The notes beneath the pieces were generated by a model. That model did no database searches and was not told where the DNA came from. It saw only the letters and a list, made by a program, of their open reading frames with translations. A stretch of DNA of 64,000 nucleotides from G963662675 sp963676845 (lineage in GTDB: Bacteria; Bacteroidota; Bacteroidia; Bacteroidales; Prolixibacteraceae): contig CAXXKK010000011.1 in the NCBI GenBank assembly GCA_963676845.2, positions 1-64,000 on the forward strand, given 5' to 3'. Of this stretch, positions 8,529 through 17,918 are shown piece by piece. Made by a program: the position numbers and the translations under genes. The first letter of the stretch is position 1. Every line of letters starts with the position of its first letter.

Positions 8529-8625
8529 ATTTATTTACAGGCTTTATGTTGTTAATCAATATTAATCAGTCTATCGTTTAAAATAATAATTTGTAAATGT
8601 TTGTTATTAACTGGAGATTCTGAAA

Positions 8626-8659
8626 ATAAAAAAGTCCCATCTGAAACAGACGGGACTTT
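8626..8659 (-). terminator. Terminator of carAB
   Basis: On the minus strand AAAGTCCCGTCTG, loop TTT, CAGATGGGACTTT, then a T run. It starts about 20 bases beyond the restored carB stop at 8681. Confidence 0.85.
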
Positions 8660-8680
8660 CCAATATTCTAAAAAAACTGT

Positions 8681-11600
8681 TTAATATTCGTTCCAGCTTT
8701 TAATGGTAATATCATCTTCCTTGTATTTGCAGAATGCCTGAATAAAAGCACTTGCAACACGAGCATTTGTAATCAACGGAATGTTAAAGTCAATTGAATT
8801 CCTTCGGATTTTATACCCATTACTCAACTCACGTTTCGTGTAATTTTTAGGAATATTTACAACAAGGTCAATTTTTTCTCACGCAAATATTCGATTGTAT
8901 TTGGATGACGATCTTCCTCATCTGGCCAGTGTAACATGGTTGACTCAACGCCATTTTCTCTAAGGAAACGATGTGTGCCTTCAGTTGCAAATATATTGTA
9001 ATTACGCTCTTCCAATAAACGTGCACTTTCTAAAAGTTCCAGTTTTGAACGGGCTTGTCCGGAAGAAATCAAGATGTTCTTTTCAGGAATTTTATAGCCT
9101 ACAGAAAGCATCGACTTCAAAATTGCTTCGTAGAAATTTTCTCCAATACAGCCAACTTCTCCAGTTGATGACATGTCAACACCTAATACGGGATCCGCAT
9201 TTAATAAGCGGTGGAATGAGAACTGAGGAGCTTTTACCCCAACATAATCCAGTTCAAATAAAGACTTGTCCGGCTTTTTATAGGGAACGCCCAACATCAC
9301 CTGAGTAGCAATTTCAATCAGGTTAATCTTCATCACTTTAGAAACGAATGGGAAGCTTCGAGAAGCCCTTAAGTTACACTCAATTACTTTTATGTCGTTA
9401 TCTTTTGCCAGGAACTGCATATTGAATGGCCCGGAAATGTTCAAGGCTTTTGCAATTTCCCTGGAAATTCGTTTGATACGGCGAATGGTCTCCACATACA
9501 ATTTTTGTGGAGGGAAAACGATGGTAGCATCACCTGAGTGCACCCCTGCAAACTCAACGTGTTCTGAAATTGCATAAGCAACCATTTCACCCTTGTCTGC
9601 AACAGCATCAATTTCAATCTCTTTAGCCAGTTCGATAAACTCAGTTACAACAACCGGATGTTCTTTCGATACATCGGCAGCCATTTTCAGGAAGTGCTCC
9701 AATTGATCCGGGTTAGAAACCACATTCATTGCAGCACCGGAAAGTACGTATGATGGACGGATCAAAACAGGGAAATCAACAACTTCAATAAACTTGTAGA
9801 TATCTTCGATACTTGTTAACTCACTCCAGCGAGGCTGATCTACTCCAAGATCATCCAACAATGAGCTAAATTTCTTACGGTCTTCAGCATTATCAATTTT
9901 TAAGGCAGGAGTTCCCAAAATTGGCACATTCTGTCCATCAAGTTTCATAGCCAGGTTGTTTGGAATCTGACCACCCACGGAAAGAATAACTCCTTTAGGT
10001 ACCTCCAGATCAACAATATCCATGGTACGTTCAAAACTCAACTCATCGAAGTAAAGACGATCACAGTTATCGTAATCGGTACTTACTGTTTCAGGGTTGT
10101 AGTTTATCATGATTGAACGCAGATCTTCTTTACGAATAGAGTTGATCGCATTTACAGAACACCAGTCAAACTCAACCGAACTACCTATACGGTAAGCTCC
10201 CGAGCCAAGAACAATCACAGATTTATCATCGTGTTGAAACTCGACATCATGTTCCGTACCATTATAGGTAAGGTACAGGTAATTCGTCTGAGCAGGATAT
10301 TCCCCTGCCAGAGTATCAATCTGTTTTACAGAAGGAGTAATTCCCCGAGACTTACGATGTTCACGAACCTCAAGTACTTTTCCATTGATTGTTTCATCAT
10401 ATACATCCTGAACTAGACGGGCAATCTGGAAATCGGAGAAACCTGCTTTTTTGGCATCTAATAATAATTCATCATCCAATTCACTTAACGAATCAACTTC
10501 GGAAAGTTGATCTTTAATCATGTGGATTCTATATAGTTTTTGAAGGAACCAGTGATCAATTTTTGTTTTCTGGTAGATTTCTTCAATCGTATATCCTTTG
10601 GCAAATGCCGAAGCGATGGCAAAAATACGGCGGTCTGTAGGATTGATTAATTCACTGTCAATTTCATCAATAGTGATTTCTGCTTTGTTTCCAACAAAAC
10701 CATGCATTCCCAAGCCAACCATACGGATACCTTTTTGAATGGCTTCTTCGAAGCTACGACCGATAGACATGATTTCACCAACGGACTTCATAGAACTACC
10801 GAGGTTCTTGGAAACGCGGCTAAATTTATTTAAGTCCCAGCGAGGAATCTTACAAACCACATAATCAAGAGCTGGCTCGAAACAAGCTGTAGTAACTTTA
10901 GTAACCGAGTTACTTAGCTCGTGCAATCCGTAGCCCAAACCTAACTTGGCAGCGACAAACGCAAGCGGATAACCAGTTGCTTTAGATGCCAAAGCCGATG
11001 AACGTGACAAACGGGCATTTACCTCAATAACACGGTAATCTTCAGAATGAGGATCCAGAGCAAACTGTACGTTACACTCACCAATTACGCCAATATGACG
11101 GATAATGCGGATTGAAATTTCACGAAGTTTGTGATATTCTGCGTTTGACAATGTTTGTGAAGGAGCAACTACAATACTTTCTCCTGTGTGAATTCCAAGA
11201 GGATCGAAGTTTTCCATATTACAAACCGTAATACAGTTGTCGTATTTGTCACGAACAACTTCGTACTCAACTTCTTTCCATCCTTTTATCGATTCTTCAA
11301 CCAAAATTTGAGGAGAATATGAGAAAGCACTTGAAGCTAAGTTTTTAAGTTCTTCATCGTTAGCACAGAAACCACTACCTAAACCACCTAAAGTATATGC
11401 AGCACGTATAATGATTGGGTAACCAATTTTTTCAACAGCAGCATAAGCTTCCTCCATAGTTTCACAGGCAAAACTTCGTGGCGTTTTTACATTGATTTCG
11501 CCCAGCTTACCAACAAATATATCTCGATCTTCAGTATCGATAATTGCCTGTACCGGAGTACCAACAACTTCAATGTTATATTTTTCAAGAACACCGGTAC

Positions 11601-11913
11601 GGAATAATTCAACACCGCAATTTAGAGCTGTCTGTCCACCAAAAGCTAACAGGATTCCATCAGGATTCTCTTTTTTAATGACTTGTTCAACAAAGAATGC
11701 AGTTACCGGTAAGAAATAAACCTTATCAGCAATCTCTTCTGAGGTTTGTATGGTTGCAATGTTTGGGTTTATAAGAACAGTTTTTACACCTTCTTCTTTT
11801 AAAGCTTTTAAAGCCTGCGATCCCGAGTAGTCAAACTCCCCGGCTTCACCGATCTTTAATGCTCCGGAACCCAGTACAATTACCTTTTTAATATTTGTAT
11901 TTAATCTTGCCAT
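8681..11913 (-). CDS. carB: Carbamoyl-phosphate synthase large subunit; frameshift near the 3' end
   Basis: Makes carbamoyl phosphate from bicarbonate, ATP and ammonia delivered by CarA, feeding arginine and pyrimidine synthesis. Two ATP-grasp halves (GSGALKIGEAGEFDYSG at the N-terminus, GSGAYRIGSSVEFDW near residue 565) and a C-terminal MGS regulatory domain from about residue 940. As printed, the frame stops at 8857 after 1018 residues (REKKLTLL). One base is missing in the T6 run at 8872-8877 (A6 on the coding strand). Adding it gives REKKIDLVVNIPKNY and continues to SWNEY with a stop at 8681, about 1077 residues, the normal length. Without it the MGS domain is cut in half. carA is 9 bases upstream. 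An assembly error is the simpler reading. Confidence 0.93.
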
Positions 11914-11922
11914 GTCTTTGTC

Positions 11923-13008
11923 TTAAGCTTTTTTATTCTTTTCAATATTCTCCATAAACACATCAAACAAAAATTCCGTATCAACCGGACCACTTGATGC
12001 TTCCGGGTGGAACTGAGTAGAGAAGAAAGGTTTTGTTTTATGTTTTATCCCTTCATTAGTTTCGTCATTCACATTCGTAAACATGGCTTCCCAGTCACTT
12101 GGTAAAGATTTAGGATCTACGGCAAATCCATGATTCTGAGAGGTTATATAACAGCGATCTGTTCCGGCATAAAGCACTGGTTGGTTGTGGCTACGATGAC
12201 CAAATTTCAGTTTATAGGTTTCAGCACCTGCTGCACGGGCAAGCAACTGATTCCCCAGGCAAATTCCCATAATTGGTTTTTCTGCATCAAGCACCTTCTT
12301 TATATTATCAACTGTTTCTTCACACTGTGCAGGATCACCCGGCCCATTAGATAGGAAAACACCATCATACTCTTCACCTGTAAAGTCATAATTCCATGGC
12401 ACACGAATAACAGTGGCATTTCTTTCAAGCAAACATCGGATGATATTATTCTTCACCCCACAATCCACAAGAACAACTTTATGCTCTCCATCTCCATACA
12501 CTTCTTTCTCCTTTGTGCTGGCAATAGCAACAAGGTTTTCCTTATTGGGGTCATAAAACTCAACTTTTTCATCTTCAAATTCAATCTTGCCCAACATAGA
12601 CCCTTTTACTCGCAAAATTTTTGTTAATGCTCGTGTATCAATGCCATATAATCCAGGAACCTTTGATTCTTTCAGCCAGTCACCTAAACTTTTTATTGCA
12701 TTCCAGTGACTATATTCCGAAGAATAATCAGAGATTATCAACCCGCTAATATGCACTTTATGAGATTCATAATGTTTATGAACACCTTTCTCCATTTCAT
12801 CAGTAGGCACACCGTAATTACCGATTAGTGGATAAGTAGAAACCAGAATTTGCCCCGTATATGAAGGATCTGTTAAACTTTCAGGGTAACCTGTCATAGC
12901 AGTATAAAACACTACCTCACCAGCAACAGATTTATCGTACCCAAAAGATTTCCCTTCGAAACGAGTGCCATCTTCTAAAACCAAACTGACTTTTTTTGCC
13001 TCTGTCAT
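11923..13008 (-). CDS. carA: Carbamoyl-phosphate synthase small subunit
   Basis: Glutamine amidotransferase subunit, hydrolyses glutamine and passes ammonia to CarB. 361 residues. N-terminal CPSase domain (EDGTRFEGKSFG, TGYPESLTDPSY), then a class I GATase domain with the nucleophile in GICLGNQLL and His/Glu in QFHPEASSGP. The ATG at 13008 is preceded by a leader holding a terminator-like hairpin at 13028-13069, which suggests attenuation. A -7 box TATTTTTG lies at 13170-13177 on the minus strand. Divergent from argR, so the 244-base gap is a shared control region. Confidence 0.96.
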   Translation of the reverse strand: MTEAKKVSLVLEDGTRFEGKSFGYDKSVAGEVVFYTAMTGYPESLTDPSYTGQILVSTYPLIGNYGVPTDEMEKGVHKHYESHKVHISGLIISDYSSEYSHWNAIKSLGDWLKESKVPGLYGIDTRALTKILRVKGSMLGKIEFEDEKVEFYDPNKENLVAIASTKEKEVYGDGEHKVVLVDCGVKNNIIRCLLERNATVIRVPWNYDFTGEEYDGVFLSNGPGDPAQCEETVDNIKKVLDAEKPIMGICLGNQLLARAAGAETYKLKFGHRSHNQPVLYAGTDRCYITSQNHGFAVDPKSLPSDWEAMFTNVNDETNEGIKHKTKPFFSTQFHPEASSGPVDTEFLFDVFMENIEKNKKA

Positions 13009-13027
13009 TTTATGATCGCTTATAGAT

Positions 13028-13069
13028 TAAAAAAAATGCGTCTGACTACTAAAGTAGGGCAAACGCATT
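13028..13069 (-). promoter_or_regulatory. Candidate attenuator: terminator-like hairpin in the carA leader
   Basis: On the minus strand AATGCGT (13069-13063) pairs with ACGCATT (13041-13035), with a nested CTACT/AGTAG pair (13057-13046) in the loop, followed directly by about seven T. It ends 20 bases before the carA ATG. A small in-frame leader reading frame with three arginines ends at the TAG at 13049-13051 inside the hairpin. Attenuation is inference. Confidence 0.5.
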
Positions 13070-13169
13070 GTGCTTATTTCTTTTAACTTGATGTTTTTTC
13101 TTCACTTCCTCAGATATTAATCTGTGTATTCTAAAATCTTCTTTCAAGACCTGTTTCTTAAATCCGGTA

Positions 13170-13177
13170 CAAAAATA
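13170..13177 (-). promoter_or_regulatory. -7 promoter box of carAB
   Basis: TATTTTTG on the minus strand, about 160 bases before the carA ATG. No -33 match at standard spacing. Only 22 bases separate it from the divergent argR promoter at 13199-13228. Confidence 0.4.
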
Positions 13178-13198
13178 GAAATAATTCTTGAATTTTAA

Positions 13199-13228
13199 TT
13201 TGCTTTCTATAAAAAATGAATATTTTTG
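13199..13228 (+). promoter_or_regulatory. argR/arg-operon promoter with possible ARG box
   Basis: TTTG (13199-13202), 18 bases, TATTTTTG (13221-13228), close to the Bacteroidota consensus, 24 bases before the argR ATG at 13253. The TGAATATTTTTGCAT stretch overlapping the -7 box resembles the E. coli ARG box with a mismatch, fitting autoregulation by ArgR. Confidence 0.65.
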
Positions 13229-13252
13229 CATGACGTTTGTATATATATTCAA

Positions 13253-13738
13253 ATGAAAAACAGAACACAAAGACAGTTAGCTATAAAAAAAATAATCAAC
13301 TCTCAGGAAGTACATAGCCAGGAAGAGTTATTAATGAAGCTTACAGAAGAAGGATTTGAACTGACTCAAGCTACATTGTCGCGTGATTTAAAATTACTAA
13401 AGGTTGCGAAAGTTCCTCATGCAACGGAAGGATATATTTACAGAATTCCTGAGGCAAATGGGAACACACAGCAGGAAAATAATGTGCAGGTAAACTTCTT
13501 AATTGATAGTTTTAAGAGCATAAATTTCTCGGGCAACCTTGCAGTTATAAGAACCCGTCCCGGATATGCAAGTGGAATTGCTGCGGTTTTAGACAATGCT
13601 GAACCGTATGAGATTTTAGGAACCATTGCCGGAGACGATACAGTTTTGATAATATTGAGAGAAGGAATTACTTCAAGTGATCTATTAAATAGTCTATTAT
13701 TAATCATGCCAGGCTTACAAAAAAAGATTGGCAAATAG
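13253..13738 (+). CDS. argR: Arginine repressor
   Basis: Arginine-responsive transcription regulator. 161 residues from the ATG at 13253 (MKNRTQRQLAIKKII). N-terminal winged helix about 1-70 with ATLSRDLKLLKVAKV as the recognition part, C-terminal hexamerisation and arginine-binding domain with GTIAGDDTVLIILRE. The frame extends to 13226, but that would overlap the -7 box at 13221-13228. First gene of a nine- to ten-gene plus-strand arg/pro operon and divergent from carAB, the two expected targets. Confidence 0.95.
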   Translation: MKNRTQRQLAIKKIINSQEVHSQEELLMKLTEEGFELTQATLSRDLKLLKVAKVPHATEGYIYRIPEANGNTQQENNVQVNFLIDSFKSINFSGNLAVIRTRPGYASGIAAVLDNAEPYEILGTIAGDDTVLIILREGITSSDLLNSLLLIMPGLQKKIGK

Positions 13739-13752
13739 CGGAAAAAGAAGAG

Positions 13753-14466
13753 TTGGAAAAAATAAAAGTAGAAGTAGCCAGCAAGGCTCACTTAAAATAT
13801 ACAACAATAATAAATGATACAATAGATGCTGCTTCCAAAGAGCGCGGCACTGGTATCGCCCGCCGTTCTGACGAGTATATCACAAAAAAGATACTCGAAG
13901 GAAAGGCAATTATTGCTTTGGACGGTGAAAAATTTGCCGGTTTTTGCTACGTCGAATCGTGGGGACACAATCGTTTTGTTGCAAACTCCGGATTAATTGT
14001 AGTAAAAGAATATCGTGGCGGCGGATTGGCTCGGGAAATTAAAAAGAAAGCTTTTGAGTTGTCCCGTAAAAAATTTCCAGATGCAAAAATCTTCGGGTTA
14101 ACAACCGGACTGGCAGTCATGAAGATCAACCATGAGTTAGGCTATCGTCCTGTAACTTTTTCGGAATTAACCGATGATGAAGATTTCTGGAAAGGATGTC
14201 AAAGTTGTGTGAACTACGACATTTTACAACGCACAGGCCGATCAAAATGCCTTTGTACAGGGATGCTTTACGATCCGAAATGGGATGAAAAGAAGAAAGA
14301 AAAAGAAAAAAATAAATCGGAAAAACCTAAACGGATTTCTTTGATCGAAATGATTGGGAGACTAACCACAAAAGGAAATTCAAATGGAAATGATTCCGGT
14401 TTTAGCATGTTTAAAAAATCAAAACAAAAAATAAGTGATGGCACTGTACTAAAGGCAACGAAGTGA
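13753..14466 (+). CDS. GNAT N-acyltransferase, candidate N-acylglutamate synthase, with cysteine-rich C-terminal part
   Basis: Probably makes N-acetyl- or N-succinylglutamate, the first step of arginine synthesis, since no other ArgA/ArgJ is visible and it sits between argR and argG. The same gene order, as I recall, occurs in Bacteroides, where the homologue was proposed for this step. 237 residues. The GNAT fold about 5-155 has the acyl-CoA loop EYRGGGLAREI. Then comes a cysteine-rich segment, CQSC and CLC (about 154-175), and a charged lysine-rich tail. Start is a TTG at 13753, 14 bases after the argR stop, with no in-frame ATG nearby. Acyl donor is inferred from the transcarbamylase type. 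Confidence 0.85.
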   Translation: MEKIKVEVASKAHLKYTTIINDTIDAASKERGTGIARRSDEYITKKILEGKAIIALDGEKFAGFCYVESWGHNRFVANSGLIVVKEYRGGGLAREIKKKAFELSRKKFPDAKIFGLTTGLAVMKINHELGYRPVTFSELTDDEDFWKGCQSCVNYDILQRTGRSKCLCTGMLYDPKWDEKKKEKEKNKSEKPKRISLIEMIGRLTTKGNSNGNDSGFSMFKKSKQKISDGTVLKATK

Positions 14467-14490
14467 TTTCTATACAACATTAAAAAAGAA

Positions 14491-14535
14491 TTTTCGCAAG
14501 TAAGATAATTAAGCAGCATCACCCACATGCGAAAA
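14491..14535 (+). promoter_or_regulatory. Hairpin in the leader of argG
   Basis: TTTTCGCA (14491-14498) and its exact complement TGCGAAAA (14528-14535) about 50-95 bases before the argG ATG. The right arm overlaps a five-codon frame ATG CGA AAA GTA TTC TAG. Possible control or processing site; no T run follows. Confidence 0.3.
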
Positions 14536-14585
14536 GTATTCTAGAAATTAGTTACAGTGTCATCACTATAAAAAAGAATTAAAAA

Positions 14586-15779
14586 ATGAAAGAAAAGGTA
14601 GTACTGGCATACAGTGGAGGTTTAGATACCTCGTTTTGCGCAAAATACCTCTCGGTAGAAAAAGGGCTTGAAGTTTATACCGCAATCGCCAACACAGGTG
14701 GTTTTGGTGAAGAAGAACTGGAAACAATCGAGAAAAAAGCCTACGAACTTGGTTCGGCCAAGCATGTTACCCTTGATGTTACGGATACTTATTATCAGAA
14801 ATGTATCCGCTACATGGTTTATGGCAATGTCTTGCGTAATAATACATACCCTATTTCAGTAAGTTCTGAACGCGTTTTCCAGGCAATTGCGATTATCGAA
14901 TATGCAAAAAAAATTGGTGCAAAATATGTTGCTCATGGAAGTACCGGAGCTGGTAACGACCAGGTTCGTTTCGACCTTACATTTGAAGTTCTTGCACCTG
15001 ATATTGAGATATTAACACCAACACGTGATTTACAATTAACACGTGAAGCTGAAATCAACTACCTGAAAGAACATGGTGTTGATGCTGATTGGTCTAAAAT
15101 GGCTTACTCAATCAACAAAGGTTTATGGGGAACAAGTATTGGAGGGAAAGAAACTTTAACCTCAGACCAAACTTTACCCGAATCGGCATACCCTTCACAA
15201 TTGACAGAAAAAGAAGAAAAAGATATTGTCCTTGATTATGAAAAAGGACAGCTCGTAGGTGTTGATGGTAAAAAATACGAAAATGGTGTTGATGCAATCC
15301 GTGCTTTGGAAGCTATTGCTGCTCCTTATGGCATTGGTCGCGACATGCACATTGGTGATACTATCATTGGAATTAAAGGCCGAGTAGGTTTTGAGGCTGC
15401 TGCTCCGATGGTCATTATCAAAGCTCATCAAATGCTTGAAAAACACACGTTAACAAAATGGCAGAATTACTGGAAAGAACAACTGGGAAACTGGTACGGA
15501 ATGTTCTTGCACGAATCTCTTTACCTTGAGCCTGTTATGCGTGATATCGAGAAATTCCTTGAAAACACGCAAGAGTCTGTTACGGGTAAAGTGATTGTTA
15601 AGCTAAAACCGTATCAATATGTATTGGTTGGAGTTGATTCAAAATACGACTTGATGAAATCTGACTTTGGCGAATATGGTGAAATGAATAAAGCATGGAC
15701 CAGTGATGACGTAAAAGGATTTACAACTATCCTTGGAACATCTCTGAAAATATACAATTCTGTAAATAAGAAATTTTAA
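14586..15779 (+). CDS. argG: Argininosuccinate synthase
   Basis: ATP-dependent joining of citrulline and aspartate. 397 residues. N-terminal PP-loop AYSGGLDTS (residues 8-16), HGSTGAGNDQVRF in the middle (citrulline and aspartate binding), and a C-terminal multimerisation part. The start MKEKVVLAYSGG is canonical. It is preceded by a 119-base gap with a hairpin, the first long gap of the operon, and followed by argC after 12 bases. argH, its usual partner, is not in the window. Confidence 0.97.
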   Translation: MKEKVVLAYSGGLDTSFCAKYLSVEKGLEVYTAIANTGGFGEEELETIEKKAYELGSAKHVTLDVTDTYYQKCIRYMVYGNVLRNNTYPISVSSERVFQAIAIIEYAKKIGAKYVAHGSTGAGNDQVRFDLTFEVLAPDIEILTPTRDLQLTREAEINYLKEHGVDADWSKMAYSINKGLWGTSIGGKETLTSDQTLPESAYPSQLTEKEEKDIVLDYEKGQLVGVDGKKYENGVDAIRALEAIAAPYGIGRDMHIGDTIIGIKGRVGFEAAAPMVIIKAHQMLEKHTLTKWQNYWKEQLGNWYGMFLHESLYLEPVMRDIEKFLENTQESVTGKVIVKLKPYQYVLVGVDSKYDLMKSDFGEYGEMNKAWTSDDVKGFTTILGTSLKIYNSVNKKF

Positions 15780-15791
15780 TCCGGAAGAAAA

Positions 15792-16760
15792 ATGGTGAAA
15801 GTTGGAATTATTGGAGGTGCAGGTTATACTGCCGGTGAGCTGATCCGGATTTTAATGTATCATCCACAAGCTGAAATTACATTTATTCAAAGTAGCAGTA
15901 ATGCAGGAAATCCGGTCTATGAAGTGCACCGTGATTTGCTTGGTGATACGAATATGACTTTTGTGAAAGATCCTGATTTCAGTAATTGTGATGTGATTTT
16001 CCTTTGCATGGGACATGGAAAATCCGTTCAATTTGTTGAGTCAAATGATATTCCTGAGTCGGTGAAAATTATTGACTTAAGTCACGACTATCGTTTGAAA
16101 AGAAATGGCAACGACTTTATTTATGGCCTTCCTGAAATGAACAGAGAAGATATTCGTTCTGCTTCTCATATTGCAAACCCGGGTTGTTTTGCCACAGGCA
16201 TTCAAATGGCACTATTGCCATTGGCTGCTGCAGGATTGCTAAAAAATGAAGTTCATGTTCATGCAATAACCGGTTCAACCGGAGCAGGTCAGGCACCATC
16301 AAGAACATCTCACTTTAGCTGGAGAAACGGTAATGTGTCAGTTTATAAAGCCTTTAAGCACCAACATTTGGGTGAAATTACCCAAAGCATGAAACAGCTT
16401 CAAAGTTCTTTCGATAAGGCGATCAACTTTATTCCTGTACGGGGAAATCATACCCGCGGAATTTTTGCATCCGTTTATACTGATTTTGCCGGAACAGAAG
16501 AAGAAGCAATCAAACTTTACGAAGATTATTATGCTGAGCATCCTTTCGTTTTTGTAACCAACGAAAACCCGGATGTAAAACAGGTAGTCAACACAAATAA
16601 AGCCTTGGTACACATTGAAAAACACGATGATAAAATCATGATTTTAAGTGTAACGGACAACCTTCTAAAAGGCGCATCGGGACAGGCAGTACAGAATATG
16701 AATTTAATGTTCGGCTTGGATGAAAAAGCCGGACTAAACTTAAAACCAGTTTCCTTCTAA
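15792..16760 (+). CDS. argC: N-acyl-gamma-glutamyl-phosphate reductase
   Basis: NADPH-dependent reduction of the N-acylglutamyl phosphate made by ArgB to the semialdehyde. 322 residues. Nucleotide-binding GGAGYTAGELIR at the N-terminus, catalytic Cys132 in ANPGCFATG, catalytic His220 in PVRGNHTRG. Whether the natural substrate is acetylated or succinylated follows from the transcarbamylase in the same operon, which looks succinyl-specific. argD starts 1 base after its stop. Confidence 0.95.
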   Translation: MVKVGIIGGAGYTAGELIRILMYHPQAEITFIQSSSNAGNPVYEVHRDLLGDTNMTFVKDPDFSNCDVIFLCMGHGKSVQFVESNDIPESVKIIDLSHDYRLKRNGNDFIYGLPEMNREDIRSASHIANPGCFATGIQMALLPLAAAGLLKNEVHVHAITGSTGAGQAPSRTSHFSWRNGNVSVYKAFKHQHLGEITQSMKQLQSSFDKAINFIPVRGNHTRGIFASVYTDFAGTEEEAIKLYEDYYAEHPFVFVTNENPDVKQVVNTNKALVHIEKHDDKIMILSVTDNLLKGASGQAVQNMNLMFGLDEKAGLNLKPVSF

Positions 16761-16761
16761 T

Positions 16762-17907
16762 ATGAAACTATTTGACGTATATCCACTTTTCGATATAACT
16801 CCGGTAAAAGGAGAAGGTTGCTATGTGTGGGATGATCAAGGAAACAAATACCTTGATTTGTACGGTGGACATGCAGTAATTTCTGTGGGTCACAGTCATC
16901 CTCATTATGTAAAAAAAATAAGTGCCCAGCTTGAAAGTATTGGTTTTTATAGCAACTCTGTACAAATTCCTCAACAAAAGGAATTGGCCGAAAAGCTTGG
17001 GAAACTATCTGGTCTTAATGATTATCAGCTTTTCCTTTGTAACTCAGGAGCTGAAGCCAATGAAAATGCTATCAAACTGGCATCATTTATTACAGGTCGA
17101 AAAAAGATTATCAGCTTTAAAAAAGGATTTCACGGGCGTACTTCAGCAGCAGTCGCCGCAACCGATAATCCGAAAATTATTGCTCCGGTAAATGAAACCG
17201 AAAATGCGGTAATTCTACCGTTTAATGATATTGAACAAGTTGAGCAGCAACTAAAGACTGAAGAAATTGCAGCTATAATTGTGGAAGGAATTCAGGGAAT
17301 TGGAGGTATCCACATCCCTGAACCTGCTTTTCTGGAACAACTCGAAAAGCTTTGTAAACAATATGGCACAAAGCTTATTTTAGATGAGATCCAATCGGGT
17401 TATGGACGTAGTGGAAAGTTCTTCGCCTTCCAATACACAAACGTAAAACCCGATATTGTGACTACAGCTAAAGGAATGGGGAATGGTTTTCCAATTGGAG
17501 CTGTTCTGATTGCTCCTGACCTGGAACCATGGTATGGCATGCTTGGAACAACTTTCGGGGGAAACTACCTTGCTTGTGCTGCAGGAATAGCTGTTCTGGA
17601 AATCATGGAGAAGGAAAAACTCGTAGAGAACTCTGAAAAGGTGGGTAGCTATCTATTGGAAAAACTTTCTCAGATTAAAGAAATAAAAGAAGTTAGAGGA
17701 AAAGGTTTAATGATCGGAATGGAATTTAACGAACCCATAAAACCAATCAGAACTGCATTACTTAAAGAAGATCATATATTTACAGGAGTGTCTGGAACTA
17801 ATACAATAAGGCTCCTACCTCCACTTACATTAAATATGAAACAGGCTGAAGAATTTATTATTAAATTTGAAGGCGTTTTAAAAAGGCTAAACGTTAAAGC
17901 CTTATAA
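16762..17907 (+). CDS. argD: N-acylornithine aminotransferase
   Basis: PLP enzyme that transfers an amino group from glutamate to the N-acylglutamate semialdehyde. 381 residues, class III aminotransferase. The PLP lysine is K237 in TTAKGMGNGFP; NSGAEANENAIKLA binds the cofactor phosphate and LDEIQSGYGRSG the pyridine ring. Start MKLFDVYPLFDI. Spacing of 1 base to argC and 11 bases to proC indicates translational coupling. Confidence 0.95.
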   Translation: MKLFDVYPLFDITPVKGEGCYVWDDQGNKYLDLYGGHAVISVGHSHPHYVKKISAQLESIGFYSNSVQIPQQKELAEKLGKLSGLNDYQLFLCNSGAEANENAIKLASFITGRKKIISFKKGFHGRTSAAVAATDNPKIIAPVNETENAVILPFNDIEQVEQQLKTEEIAAIIVEGIQGIGGIHIPEPAFLEQLEKLCKQYGTKLILDEIQSGYGRSGKFFAFQYTNVKPDIVTTAKGMGNGFPIGAVLIAPDLEPWYGMLGTTFGGNYLACAAGIAVLEIMEKEKLVENSEKVGSYLLEKLSQIKEIKEVRGKGLMIGMEFNEPIKPIRTALLKEDHIFTGVSGTNTIRLLPPLTLNMKQAEEFIIKFEGVLKRLNVKAL

Positions 17908-17918
17908 ATTATACGATT

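Noticed and set aside
8458..8559. Longer N-terminus for the DUF5714 protein
   Set aside because: The -7 box 8521-8528 sits within it and the extra residues lack homology.
13049..13270. 73-codon minus-strand frame in the argR-carA gap
   Set aside because: It overlaps the argR start and promoter antisense and has no homology by eye; only its last part was kept as a possible leader reading for carA.
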